64,000 nt of DNA from Tepidimonas ignava. Its GTDB lineage: Bacteria > Pseudomonadota > Gammaproteobacteria > Burkholderiales > Burkholderiaceae_C. Positions 31,125 to 39,311 of this stretch are shown piece by piece (position 1 is the first letter of the stretch; each line of letters starts with the position of its first letter). The position numbers were made by a program, and so were the translations under genes. The DNA is taken from contig NZ_SMAH01000014.1 of the NCBI RefSeq assembly GCF_004342625.1, positions 1 to 64,000 on the forward strand, given 5' to 3'. Below the pieces are notes generated by a model. The model made no database searches. It was not told the DNA's origin and saw only the letters and a list, made by a program, of their open reading frames with translations.

Positions 31125-31799
31125 ATGTCCACACCGCTTGTTGCCGTTGCCTGTGGGTGCCACCCCGCGCCCGGGCGTCCGATGGACGTGCGCAAAGACG
31201 CGGCGATCCTGCACGCAGCGCGCCGCTTGCTGCTGCAGGGCGGCCCGGCCCAGTTGACGATGGAGGCGGTGGCGCAGGCCAGCGGCGTGTCCAAGGCGAC
31301 GCTGTACCGCCGCTGGCCTGACCGCGACGCCTTGCTGCGCGCCCTGGTGGCGCACGAGGCCGCGCCGCTGCTGCACACGCTGCACACCGTGCCACCCGAT
31401 GAGGAAGCGCTGGTGCGGGCGTTGGTGCGTTTTCTCGATGGGCTGCTGTGCTTCGTGACGCGACCCGCGTACCGCCGCTACCTGCAGGCCGTGGCGGCGC
31501 TGCCGCAGCGGCGCGCCGATTTGCAGCGCATCTGGCACCTGGGGCCGCAGCAGGCGGTGGACGAAGTGGCGGCGCTGCTGCAGCGCTACGCCGTGCAGCG
31601 CGGGGCGCGCTGCAACGACGCGGTACGCGAAGCGGAAACCCTGATCGGCATGGCCATGGGGTTGGACATGGCGCGCGTGCTGTACCAACAGCCACCACGG
31701 CACGGCCGCGCGGCGGCGCGGCGCAGCCATTTGGCGTGGGTGGTGCGGCGGTTTGTGGCGGGGTTGGTGTTCAGCGGCGGGCCAGTGGTGCGACCGTAA
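31125..31799 (+). CDS. TetR family transcriptional regulator
   Basis: This 224-residue regulator has an N-terminal helix-turn-helix (LTMEAVAQASGVSKATLYRR near residues 46-65) followed by WPDRDALLRALV, typical of TetR. The C-terminal ligand domain is not family-specific. It is divergent from the RND adaptor and very likely represses the pump by binding the inverted repeat between them. An alternative ATG at 31182 would remove 19 poorly conserved residues. Confidence 0.9.
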   Translation: MSTPLVAVACGCHPAPGRPMDVRKDAAILHAARRLLLQGGPAQLTMEAVAQASGVSKATLYRRWPDRDALLRALVAHEAAPLLHTLHTVPPDEEALVRALVRFLDGLLCFVTRPAYRRYLQAVAALPQRRADLQRIWHLGPQQAVDEVAALLQRYAVQRGARCNDAVREAETLIGMAMGLDMARVLYQQPPRHGRAAARRSHLAWVVRRFVAGLVFSGGPVVRP

Positions 31800-31847
31800 C
31801 CGGGCCCCAAGCCCCCAAGCGGCGTGCCGTATCCACCCACTGGGTGG

Positions 31848-33509
31848 TTACCACAGGCTCAGCTGCCCGGGCGCGGCCACAGGGCGGCGGCGTGTCGCGG
31901 GTTCGCGGCCTTGGCCGTCGCGGCCAGCGGGCATACCGCGGCGCGAGCCGTGCCGTTGCACGATGGCTTGCGCTTGCACGCGCATGCCGGGTCGGTTGCG
32001 CCAGGCGTGCAGGCGTGCTTTGGCCTGCCGCAACGCTTCGTCCAGCGCCACCGGTGGCACGGGCCAGTCGATGCCGAGGCGTACGCCGCAGGTGGCTTGC
32101 ACGCTGGCCGGCATGCGCCAGGGCTCGAACAGCCAGGCGTCGGGCACACGACGCAGCGCCGGCAACCAGTGGCGCACGAAGACGCCGTGGGGGTCGTGGT
32201 CCAGCGCCTGTTTGACAGGGTTGTAGACCCGCGTGGCGTTGATGCCGGTGGTGCCGGACTGCATTTGCATCTGCGGCCAGTGGATGCCGGGTTCGTAGTC
32301 CAAAAACAGCTGCGCCAGCCACACGCCCACCGGTCGCCAGTGCAGCCACAGCGGGTACGCCGCCACCGACACAAGCATGGCGCGCATGCGGAAGTTGAGC
32401 CAGCCGGTGTGCCGCAGCATGGCCACGCAGGCATCCACCAGCGGCCAGCCGGTGCGGCCCTGGTGCAGGGCCTCGAGGTGCACGGGGTTGCCGTCGTGCT
32501 CGCGCAGGCCGTCGTAGCCGCGGTGCAGGTTGTGGTGTTCGAGCGCGGGCTCGCTTTCCAGCTTCTGGATGAAGTGACAGTGCCAGTACAGGCGGCTCTC
32601 AAACGCGCGCAGCCCGGCCAGCAGACGGCGGGCGTGCGCGGTGTCGGGGTCGGCGTTGTCACGGCCGCGGGGCGCCGCGGCCAGGGCTTGCGCCTGGGTG
32701 CGCGTGGCCTGCACGGTCTCGCGCAGGCTCAGCACGCCGTACGCCAGGTACGGCGACAGGCGTGAGCAGGCGGTGGGCGCGCTCAACGGCGACGAGATGC
32801 CGCCGCGGTACTGCGCCGCGCGCGTGTGCAGAAAGCTGTGCAGCGTGGCCTGCGCGGCGCTGCGGCCGCCGCGCTGACGCGCCGGAGGCTCCCACGGATC
32901 CAAGCCCAGCGCCTGCGCCGTGGGCCAGGGTTGCGGCTGCCAAGCGCCGTCGCCGCTCAGGCGCCACGCCACGGGGTCCAGCCCCGCGGGCGTGGGCAAG
33001 GGCCACGGGGCAAACGCGAGTTCAGCGGGTGGCCAGGGCGCCAGCGGCGCCGCCATCAGCCGTTCACGCGCGGCCAGCCATTGGTCGCGGTCACGCAGGC
33101 CGCGCACGACGCCGAACTGCGGCACCTCGTGCACCGCCACGCCGTGCGCGCGGGCCCAGCGGCGCACGGCGCGGTCGCGCGCAAACGTCCACGCGTTGCC
33201 TGTTTCCTCGTGGGCGTGGATGGCCGCCATGCCCAACGTGCGGTGCAGGGCTTGCAGCACGGGCACGGCGTGGCCAACCAGCACGTGCAGCCGGGCATGG
33301 GGCCGTCCGCTGGCCCGCAGGGCCGCGTCCAGCTCGAGCAGACTTTCACGGATGAAGCCCCAGTGTTGGGCGGCGGCTTCGGGCTGCTGCCACAGGTCCG
33401 GCTCGACGATGTACACCGGCAGCACCGGGCCGCCGCGCGCCGCGTGCGCCAGGGCGGCGTGATCCTGCACCCGCAGGTCGCGCTTGAACCACACGAGTTG
33501 CACGGCCAT
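31848..33509 (-). CDS. phr: deoxyribodipyrimidine photolyase/cryptochrome family protein
   Basis: This 553-residue protein has an N-terminal antenna Rossmann domain (VQLVWFKRDLRVQDHAALA, residues 3-21) and a C-terminal FAD-binding helical domain. The latter is marked by GGISSPLSAPTACSRLSPYLA, SRLYWHCHFIQKLE, TGWPLVDACVAMLRHTGWLN (in two parts) and YEPGIHWPQMQMQSG. Such enzymes use blue light to split pyrimidine dimers. The Shine-Dalgarno GGAGG precedes the ATG. It is the last gene of the nine-gene operon divergent from the LitR/CarH-like regulator. The extreme C-terminus is GQLSLW, close to a beta-clamp-binding motif. Confidence 0.9.
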   Translation of the reverse strand: MAVQLVWFKRDLRVQDHAALAHAARGGPVLPVYIVEPDLWQQPEAAAQHWGFIRESLLELDAALRASGRPHARLHVLVGHAVPVLQALHRTLGMAAIHAHEETGNAWTFARDRAVRRWARAHGVAVHEVPQFGVVRGLRDRDQWLAARERLMAAPLAPWPPAELAFAPWPLPTPAGLDPVAWRLSGDGAWQPQPWPTAQALGLDPWEPPARQRGGRSAAQATLHSFLHTRAAQYRGGISSPLSAPTACSRLSPYLAYGVLSLRETVQATRTQAQALAAAPRGRDNADPDTAHARRLLAGLRAFESRLYWHCHFIQKLESEPALEHHNLHRGYDGLREHDGNPVHLEALHQGRTGWPLVDACVAMLRHTGWLNFRMRAMLVSVAAYPLWLHWRPVGVWLAQLFLDYEPGIHWPQMQMQSGTTGINATRVYNPVKQALDHDPHGVFVRHWLPALRRVPDAWLFEPWRMPASVQATCGVRLGIDWPVPPVALDEALRQAKARLHAWRNRPGMRVQAQAIVQRHGSRRGMPAGRDGQGREPATRRRPVAAPGQLSLW

Positions 33510-33520
33510 CGCGCGGCCTC

Positions 33521-33994
33521 CTACCGGGGCAGCGGGGCCGCGGCGCGGCGCTTGAGCCAGCGCATGCACGCCCCGAGGCCCGGCCACTGTTCGTACAGCT
33601 CCTCGGCGGCGTCCCAGTAGTCGCGGTGCTCGCTGATGCGACCGTCCGGCGCGAAGCGCCAGTGCGTGCAGCCGCGGATGGGCCGCGGCTGGCGCTGGCC
33701 GCGCCAGCGGAACGTGAATACCCAGGTCACGAAGCCCTGGCGTGCGTCGCCCAGGCGATCGTGCACCACGAAGCGGGGTTGGTCCAGCTGCTGGTGCATG
33801 TGCTCGAAGATGGCGCGGATGGCGCTGAGGCCCTGCACCTCGTGAAACGGGTCTTTGAAGCGTGCGTCGTCGGTGAACATGCGGTCCAGGTGCACGAGCG
33901 CCGCGGGGGTGAGCGTTTCGAAAAAATCGACGGCGCGCACGAGCGGCGCCGCGTTGGGGTCGCCGGTGAAGGGGGATGCGATGGGGGTGCTCAT
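33521..33994 (-). CDS. SnoaL-like/NTF2-fold protein
   Basis: This 157-residue NTF2-like protein has a domain starting VDFFETLTPAALVHLDRMF near residues 22-40 and containing DDARFKDPFHEVQG and ISEHRDYWDAAEELYEQ. This is the SnoaL-type set seen in genes next to photolyase and Cfa in many proteobacteria. The fold usually gives a small enzyme or binding pocket; the reaction is unknown. It lies 2 bases after the SDR gene and 11 before phr, so it is co-transcribed. Confidence 0.82.
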   Translation of the reverse strand: MSTPIASPFTGDPNAAPLVRAVDFFETLTPAALVHLDRMFTDDARFKDPFHEVQGLSAIRAIFEHMHQQLDQPRFVVHDRLGDARQGFVTWVFTFRWRGQRQPRPIRGCTHWRFAPDGRISEHRDYWDAAEELYEQWPGLGACMRWLKRRAAAPLPR

Positions 33995-33996
33995 CT

Positions 33997-34767
33997 TCAC
34001 AAGCCCGTGACGCGGTGGATGAGGGCGAAGTAGGCACGGTCGGGCAGCCAGCGCAGGGCGCGCAGCACGCTGGTGAAGCGACGCGGAAAGTGGATGTGAA
34101 ACGCGCCGCGCGCCCAGCCGCGCAGCATGGCCTGCGCGGCCTGCTCGGGGGTGATGAGCGCCGGCATGCGAAAGGTGTTGTGCGCCGTCAGCGGCGTGGC
34201 AACGAAGCCGGGGCTGATCACACTGACCCCCAGCCCACGCGGACGCAGGTCCAAAAACAGCACCTCGGCCAGGTTGGTCAGGGCGGCCTTGGTGGGGCCG
34301 TAGGCCAGCGCCTGCGGCAGGCCACGGTAACCCGCCACGCTGCCTACCAGGCTGAGGTGGCCGTGGCCCTGGGCAAGCAGCCTGGGCACGCACGCGGCCA
34401 TCGTGTGCAGCACGCCCTCGACGTTGATGCGCTGGTGCCGCAGCAGCTCGTCGGTGTCGATGGCGGTGGCGCGCATGGGGCGGTAGTGCCCGGCGCACAG
34501 CAGCACCAGGTCCAGCGCGCCGCCAGCGAAGGCGTGGGCGGCGGCGTGCTCGACCGCCTCGCGGTCCGTGACGTCCAGCGGCAGGGCGTGGCGGCCCGGT
34601 GCAGCGGCGGCCCAGGCGTGCAGGGCATCGGCCTGGCGGGCCGAGACGATGACGCGGGCGCCACGCGCGTGCAGCGCATCGGCCACCGCCCGCCCGATGC
34701 CTGACGAGGCGCCGATGATCCACGCGCGCCGTCCGCCCCAGTCGCGCAACGGTGGGTTCAAGCTCAT
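33997..34767 (-). CDS. short-chain dehydrogenase/reductase
   Basis: This 256-residue classical SDR has the cofactor motif GASSGIGRAVADAL near residues 17-30, LVLLCAGHY near 90 (the NAG equivalent), catalytic Ser in LSLVGSVAGYRG and Y-x3-K in AYGPTKAAL near residues 155-163. The substrate is unknown; the operon context suggests a lipid or acyl ketone or alcohol. It overlaps the DUF3833 gene by 4 bases. Confidence 0.88.
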   Translation of the reverse strand: MSLNPPLRDWGGRRAWIIGASSGIGRAVADALHARGARVIVSARQADALHAWAAAAPGRHALPLDVTDREAVEHAAAHAFAGGALDLVLLCAGHYRPMRATAIDTDELLRHQRINVEGVLHTMAACVPRLLAQGHGHLSLVGSVAGYRGLPQALAYGPTKAALTNLAEVLFLDLRPRGLGVSVISPGFVATPLTAHNTFRMPALITPEQAAQAMLRGWARGAFHIHFPRRFTSVLRALRWLPDRAYFALIHRVTGL

Positions 34768-35321
34768 GGTTCCAGCTTGGTGAAGGTCAGCGTCACCTCG
34801 CCGAGCCGGATGCCCCATTTGCGCATCGTGGCGCGGTTGAGCATGACGCGCTCGTCGATCAGGTACATCCAGTCGTCGAACTGCACCTCGTACACCGTGC
34901 CATCGACCGGCAAGCGCAGGGTGTAGCGCCAGTTAAAGGCAGGGCCCCGCGCCTGTCCGCTGGCCTGGCCCACCACGTCGTCGGCCGTGCCGCGGTAGCG
35001 GCCATCGCCGTCGTCCACCAGACGCCACACACGCCGCTCGGTCTTGCCGTCGCTGTAGGTGAAGCGTTCGTCCAGCACGCCCTGGTTGCCGTTCCACGTG
35101 CCGGTCATGTCGACCACGAAACGGCGCACCACCCGCCCGCTGCGGTCCTGGAACATGCCGTGCGCCAGCAGCCGGCCATTGAAATAGGTTTTGAGGTCCA
35201 GCGCGGGGCGCTCGTCAGCGTAGGTTTCGACAGGGGGTGCGGCGCAGCCGGCCAACAGCCAGCCGGCCCCGACGGCCAGCAGCCCACAGCACAGACGGCG
35301 CGAGGCGGCGGTGTTGCGCAT
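34764..35321 (-). CDS. DUF3833 lipoprotein
   Basis: This 185-residue protein has a lipobox-type signal (LAVGAGWLLAGCAAPP, cleavage before Cys near residue 26) and a DUF3833 domain: LKTYFNGRLLAHGMFQDRSG, FVVDMTGTWNGNQG and FDDWMYLIDERVMLNRATM. It should be anchored to a membrane on the periplasmic side. DUF3833 genes often accompany Cfa-like genes; the fold may bind lipids, but the function is unproven. It overlaps the SDR gene by 4 bases. Confidence 0.87.
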   Translation of the reverse strand: MRNTAASRRLCCGLLAVGAGWLLAGCAAPPVETYADERPALDLKTYFNGRLLAHGMFQDRSGRVVRRFVVDMTGTWNGNQGVLDERFTYSDGKTERRVWRLVDDGDGRYRGTADDVVGQASGQARGPAFNWRYTLRLPVDGTVYEVQFDDWMYLIDERVMLNRATMRKWGIRLGEVTLTFTKLEP

Positions 35322-35340
35322 ACGTATCCAACCTCCGGGG

Positions 35341-36633
35341 TCAAACGGGTGGCGCCATGGGCGGCACGGGGGCGGGTCGGTGGTGGTGGCGCCCCAACCC
35401 TTGCCACAGCCACCAGGCCGCCAGCGCCTTGACGCCGCAGGGCAGCACGGCGTAAGCCCACGTCAGGGCTTGCAGGCCGGCGGGGTCGCGCGTGCCGGGC
35501 GTGTAGCCCAGCAGCTCGAGCACGGGCAGCGCCACGCCTGCGGCCAGCGCGAGGTTGCCCTTGGCCGCCAGGTTCCACCAGCCGAAGTACGCCCCCTCGC
35601 GCTGCCCGCGGTCGCCGACGTCGGCCACGACGTTGGCCAACAGCGCCGCCGGCAGCGCCAGGTCGGCGCCCAGCGCCGCCCCTGACAGCACGCACACCCA
35701 CGCGAACGCCGCCACATCGCCCGCGTCCAGCGTGGCCGTCCAGCCGAACACCCCGATGGACAGCAGCATGCCCGTCAGCCACGCACGCGCCACCCCCACG
35801 CGTCGCACCCACGCCAGCCACAGCGGCATGGCGGCCGCGGCGGCTACGAAGTACGCGGCCAGCAGCCACGGTGCGGCGTGCGCCGCCTGCAGGCGGTCGC
35901 CGACATAAAACAGCACCAAGGTGGCCGGGATGGCGCTGGCCAGTCCGCTGAGCACGAACACCCCCATCAACCACCGAAACGCCGGTCGGCGCCAGGGCAG
36001 GCCCAGCTCGGCCATGGGGGCGGCAGGGGCGCCCGGGCGGCCCGTGGCCGGTCGCGGAGCGCGCGTCCAGGCGAGCCAGCCGGCCAGCAGCAGCCCCGCC
36101 AGCACGGCCAAGGTCAGGTCCCAGCCGGCCAGCGTGGGCAGCACCGACGCGGTGACGACGCCGACGAGCGTGCAGCCTTCGCGCCAAGCGACGATGCGCG
36201 CCTGCTGCGCCGCGTCACCCCCCAGCCGCGCGCCCCAGCTTTGATGCGCGATGGTCAGCACGCTGTACGCCAGCGTGGTCGCCACCACGCACGCCAGCGC
36301 CCACCACGCCAACGCACCGGACGCCAGCGCCGGTGGCCGCAGCAGCGCCGCCATGCCGCACCACAGCAGCAGCGCCGTTGGCCACGCCAAACGCAGCACG
36401 GCCGCTGCGCCACGGCGGAACACGCGATCCAGCCCGCGCCCGATCAGCGGGTCGGTCAGCGCGTCGGCCACGCGGGCCACCAGCAGCACCCCGCCCAGCG
36501 CAGCCAACGGCACCCCCAGCGTGGCGTAGTGGTGGGGCACGTGCACGTAGAGCGGCAACGCCGCGAACGCCAGCGGCAGGCCGGGCAGGCCGTAGCGCCA
36601 GCCGTGGGCGGTGGGGTCAGCCGCTGCGCTCAT
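35341..36633 (-). CDS. MFS transporter (sugar:cation symporter-like, MFS_2)
   Basis: This 430-residue membrane protein has about 12 hydrophobic segments. The N-terminal part has LPLAFAALPLYVHVPHHYA and RVADALTDPLIGRGLDR, typical of the MFS_2 (glycoside-pentoside-hexuronide) group, where an Asp in this loop is conserved. In this operon it more likely moves a lipid or lipid precursor than a sugar, which is inference. The start overlaps the stop of the chalcone-isomerase-like gene by 4 bases. Confidence 0.85.
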   Translation of the reverse strand: MSAAADPTAHGWRYGLPGLPLAFAALPLYVHVPHHYATLGVPLAALGGVLLVARVADALTDPLIGRGLDRVFRRGAAAVLRLAWPTALLLWCGMAALLRPPALASGALAWWALACVVATTLAYSVLTIAHQSWGARLGGDAAQQARIVAWREGCTLVGVVTASVLPTLAGWDLTLAVLAGLLLAGWLAWTRAPRPATGRPGAPAAPMAELGLPWRRPAFRWLMGVFVLSGLASAIPATLVLFYVGDRLQAAHAAPWLLAAYFVAAAAAMPLWLAWVRRVGVARAWLTGMLLSIGVFGWTATLDAGDVAAFAWVCVLSGAALGADLALPAALLANVVADVGDRGQREGAYFGWWNLAAKGNLALAAGVALPVLELLGYTPGTRDPAGLQALTWAYAVLPCGVKALAAWWLWQGLGRHHHRPAPVPPMAPPV

Positions 36634-37256
36634 CGGGCCGCAGCCTGGGCAGGCGGTTGGCCCAGCAGCGCCTGGCGCAGCTCGGGCGCCGAGGTCGTGG
36701 GAGCCAACCAGATGCCAAAAAAGCGCCACGCGAAGCGCGCGTCGGCGACCTCGCCCAGCATGCGGCTGCGCCCGCCGGCGCCGGTGAACACGAAACGCGC
36801 CCCCCAGCCAGGCAGCCACAACCCGGCGATACGGTCCCCGGGCGCCACATCGGGGAAGATGCCCCGCATCGCGTCCAACCAAGCGGCTTCGTCTGCTGGC
36901 GCCAAGGGCTCGGCGCGACGCATTTCCAGCACCGACCGCTGGGCGATGTCGGCCCCCCGAAAACGCCGCTGGTACGTCAACTCCAACACCAGCGGCGCGC
37001 GTCCCAGGTCGTCGGGTTGCCAGCCGGGCGGGGCCAGCAGCCGCGCGTGGTACACCGTCAGACCCAGGTACCGCAGGGTGCCCGCCCCCACCAGCCGCGC
37101 CTCGGGCAACCAGTCGGCAACCGCGGCGGCTGCGCCAGGGGCGCTTGGCTCGTGCTGCGCCGAGGCCAGCGCCGCAGGCGTGCACGCCCAGGTCAGCAGC
37201 GCGCACGCCAGGGCGCATGCGCGCTCACGGTTTGACCAGCGTGACTTGCACCACAT
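36630..37256 (-). CDS. chalcone isomerase-like secreted protein
   Basis: This protein of about 208 residues has an N-terminal signal peptide (ACALACALLTWACTPAALASA) and a chalcone isomerase-like domain with LVGAGTLRYLGLTVYHARL, LELTYQRRFRGADIAQRS and FFGIWLAPTTSAPELRQALLG. Bacterial relatives are fatty-acid-binding or periplasmic proteins rather than flavonoid enzymes. The start is uncertain: the ATG at 37256 overlaps the cfa-like gene by 32 bases and leaves a basic n-region before the hydrophobic core. Confidence 0.78.
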   Translation of the reverse strand: MWCKSRWSNRERACALACALLTWACTPAALASAQHEPSAPGAAAAVADWLPEARLVGAGTLRYLGLTVYHARLLAPPGWQPDDLGRAPLVLELTYQRRFRGADIAQRSVLEMRRAEPLAPADEAAWLDAMRGIFPDVAPGDRIAGLWLPGWGARFVFTGAGGRSRMLGEVADARFAWRFFGIWLAPTTSAPELRQALLGQPPAQAAAR

Positions 37257-38460
37257 CGATGTCGCCGGCGTCGAAGCCAGCCTCGCAGTAGGCCAGGTAA
37301 AAGTGCCACAACCGCACAAAACGCTCGTCAAAGCCTTGCGCGCGCACGGCGTCGCGCTGGCCGTCGAACGCGGCGCGCCAGCGGCGCAAGGTTTCGGCGT
37401 AGTCGCCCCCAAAGGCCACCATGTCGGCCATCTGCAGCCCGACGCGGCGGGCCTGGCGTTCGAGCTCGCCGCGGCTCAACAGGCAGCCCCCGGGAAAGAT
37501 GTATTGTTGGATGAAGTCGCTGCCGCGCAGGTAGTCGTCAAAAAGCTCGTCGCGGATCACGATGGCCTGGATGCAGGCCCGCCCGCCGGGGCGCAGCAGC
37601 CGCTGCAGCGTGCCAAAGTAGGTTGGCCAGTACGCGCGGCCGACCGCTTCGATCATTTCGATCGAGACGATGGCGTCGTAGGGGCCGTCGTCGATGTCAC
37701 GGTAGTCCTGCAAGCGCAGCTGCACCCGGTGGCTCAGCGCCGCGTGGGCGATGCGTTGCATGGCGTGCGCCAGTTGCTCGCTGGACAGCGTGACGCCGGT
37801 GACCTCGACGTCGAACTCGCGTGCCGCCAGCTCCGCCAGTGCGCCCCAGCCGCAGCCGATGTCCAGCAGCCGCTGGCCCGGCCTGAGCGCGCAGGCGTGC
37901 AAGGCGCGGCGCATTTTGGCGTGCTGGGCTTGCTCCAGCGGCTGGCTGCGGTCACCCCCGAACCACGCCGCCGAGTAGCTCATCGTGTCGTCCAGCCACA
38001 GGCGGTAAAAGCCATTGCCCAGGTCGTAGTGGGCGTGGATGTTGCGTCGGCTGCCACGGCGGGTGTTGCGGCGCAGCCAGTGCCTCACCCGGTGCAGCAG
38101 CCGCGCGCCCCAGTGCCCGTGCAGCGCGCCACCCAGCGCCGCGCGGTTGGCCAGCGCCAGGCGCAGCAGCGCCACCACGTCGGGCGAGGACCACTGCCCG
38201 CGCAGGTAGCCCTCGGCCAGGCCGATGTCGCCATGCCGCAGCACCGCCCCTGCCACGCTCCAGTCATGCAGATCCAGCCGCGCCGCGGGGGTGCCGTGGC
38301 CCAGGCACAACGTGACCCCTTGCGGGGTGTGCAGCTCCAGCGTGCCGTGCTGCAACCGCTGCAGCAAGCGCAGCAGGATCCGGCCGGCGGGCGGCGCGTG
38401 GCGCCACGCGGGTGTCCCGTCGTCACCGGTGCGAAAGGAGGGCGCGGTCAGTGTGCTCAT
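37225..38460 (-). CDS. cyclopropane-fatty-acyl-phospholipid synthase family methyltransferase
   Basis: This 411-residue Cfa-family SAM methyltransferase acts on membrane phospholipid acyl chains. Visible are HYDLGNGFYRLWLDDTMSYS, the SAM site LLDIGCGWGALAELAARE, VTGVTLSSEQL, DAIVSIEMIEAVG and FIQQYIFPGGCLLS. In Rhodobacter, related enzymes controlled by the photo-oxidative response take part in methylated and furan fatty-acid synthesis. Whether this one makes cyclopropane rings or methylated chains cannot be told from sequence. It starts at the last base of the DUF1365 gene. Confidence 0.9.
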   Translation of the reverse strand: MSTLTAPSFRTGDDGTPAWRHAPPAGRILLRLLQRLQHGTLELHTPQGVTLCLGHGTPAARLDLHDWSVAGAVLRHGDIGLAEGYLRGQWSSPDVVALLRLALANRAALGGALHGHWGARLLHRVRHWLRRNTRRGSRRNIHAHYDLGNGFYRLWLDDTMSYSAAWFGGDRSQPLEQAQHAKMRRALHACALRPGQRLLDIGCGWGALAELAAREFDVEVTGVTLSSEQLAHAMQRIAHAALSHRVQLRLQDYRDIDDGPYDAIVSIEMIEAVGRAYWPTYFGTLQRLLRPGGRACIQAIVIRDELFDDYLRGSDFIQQYIFPGGCLLSRGELERQARRVGLQMADMVAFGGDYAETLRRWRAAFDGQRDAVRAQGFDERFVRLWHFYLAYCEAGFDAGDIDVVQVTLVKP

Positions 38461-39287
38461 CAAGGGCTCCAAGGGGCCAGGGTGGGTTGTTGCCGGGTGA
38501 CGTGCACGGCCGGCGCTGCAGGGGTGTGAAACCACGGCACCCCGCGGCGCCACAGTTGCAGCGCCTGCCAGTGGATGCGTGCCATCACCGCCGCGCTGTG
38601 CCAGCCGTGGCGCAGCAGCAGCCGCACGGCTTCGCGCGGCTGCGCCGGCTGCAAAGCGCCCGACAGGCTGGTCAACAGCAGGGCGCCGGCGGCGTCGCGG
38701 TACTCGACACGCGCCACGATGCGCTGCGGCGGCGCGCCGTCCAGCGGCGTGCGCAAAAAACGAAACGCGTAGCCACCCTCCACGCGCGCAAACGGCGACA
38801 CGTGCATGGTTTTGGGGGCGTACAGCGTGCGTCCCCAGGCGGGCGCGTCCAGCAGGTAGCAGTGACGTTGACCAAAGGTGTTGTTGACTTCGGCCACGAT
38901 GGCGCGCAGCGTGCCATCGGCGCGGTGGCAGTACCAAAAACTGACCGGTTTGAACACGTAGCCCAAGACCCGCAGGTACGTCTGCAACCACACCGGGCCG
39001 TCGGCGTCGGCGATGCCGTGGGCGGCCAGCAGCTCGCGCAGCCAGGCCAGCGCGCCGCCGGCGGCAGGGCTGCGCCCGTCGCCGTGGTCACGTTCGTCGA
39101 AGGCCACCCAGCCCGGACGGTTGAGCGCGAGCCCCGCGCGGGCGGCGGCCTCGGGCAACACGTGCATCGGCAGCAGGGCGAACCACGTCCGGTACCCGAA
39201 GCGGTGGGGCTGGGGGCGCAGCCGCTGGTGCTGCACCCAGCCGCGCCCAATCAGCACCGGGTCGGGTGGGGTGGGGCGGCTGGCCAT
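38460..39287 (-). CDS. DUF1365 family protein
   Basis: This 275-residue protein has the DUF1365 pattern: GWVQHQRLRPQPHRFGYRTWF near the start, LRVLGYVFKPVSFWYCHR, EVNNTFGQRHCYLL and APKTMHVSPFARVEGGY. DUF1365 genes lie beside an FAD oxidoreductase and a Cfa-like gene in many bacteria, and the three are thought to work on the same lipid, but the chemistry is not established. It lies 24 bases after the FAD oxidoreductase gene. Confidence 0.9.
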   Translation of the reverse strand: MASRPTPPDPVLIGRGWVQHQRLRPQPHRFGYRTWFALLPMHVLPEAAARAGLALNRPGWVAFDERDHGDGRSPAAGGALAWLRELLAAHGIADADGPVWLQTYLRVLGYVFKPVSFWYCHRADGTLRAIVAEVNNTFGQRHCYLLDAPAWGRTLYAPKTMHVSPFARVEGGYAFRFLRTPLDGAPPQRIVARVEYRDAAGALLLTSLSGALQPAQPREAVRLLLRHGWHSAAVMARIHWQALQLWRRGVPWFHTPAAPAVHVTRQQPTLAPWSP

Positions 39288-39311
39288 CGTGCGGTGCTCC
39301 TAACCCCGGCC

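Noticed and set aside
31800-31847. CCACCC-ACT-GGGTGG hairpin between tetR and phr as a shared terminator
   Set aside because: Only 6 bp with a 3-base loop and no T-run on either strand.
35878-38529. Long plus-strand open frame opposite the MFS, CHI-like and Cfa-like genes
   Set aside because: Low-complexity composition and full overlap with conserved genes on the other strand; no domain.
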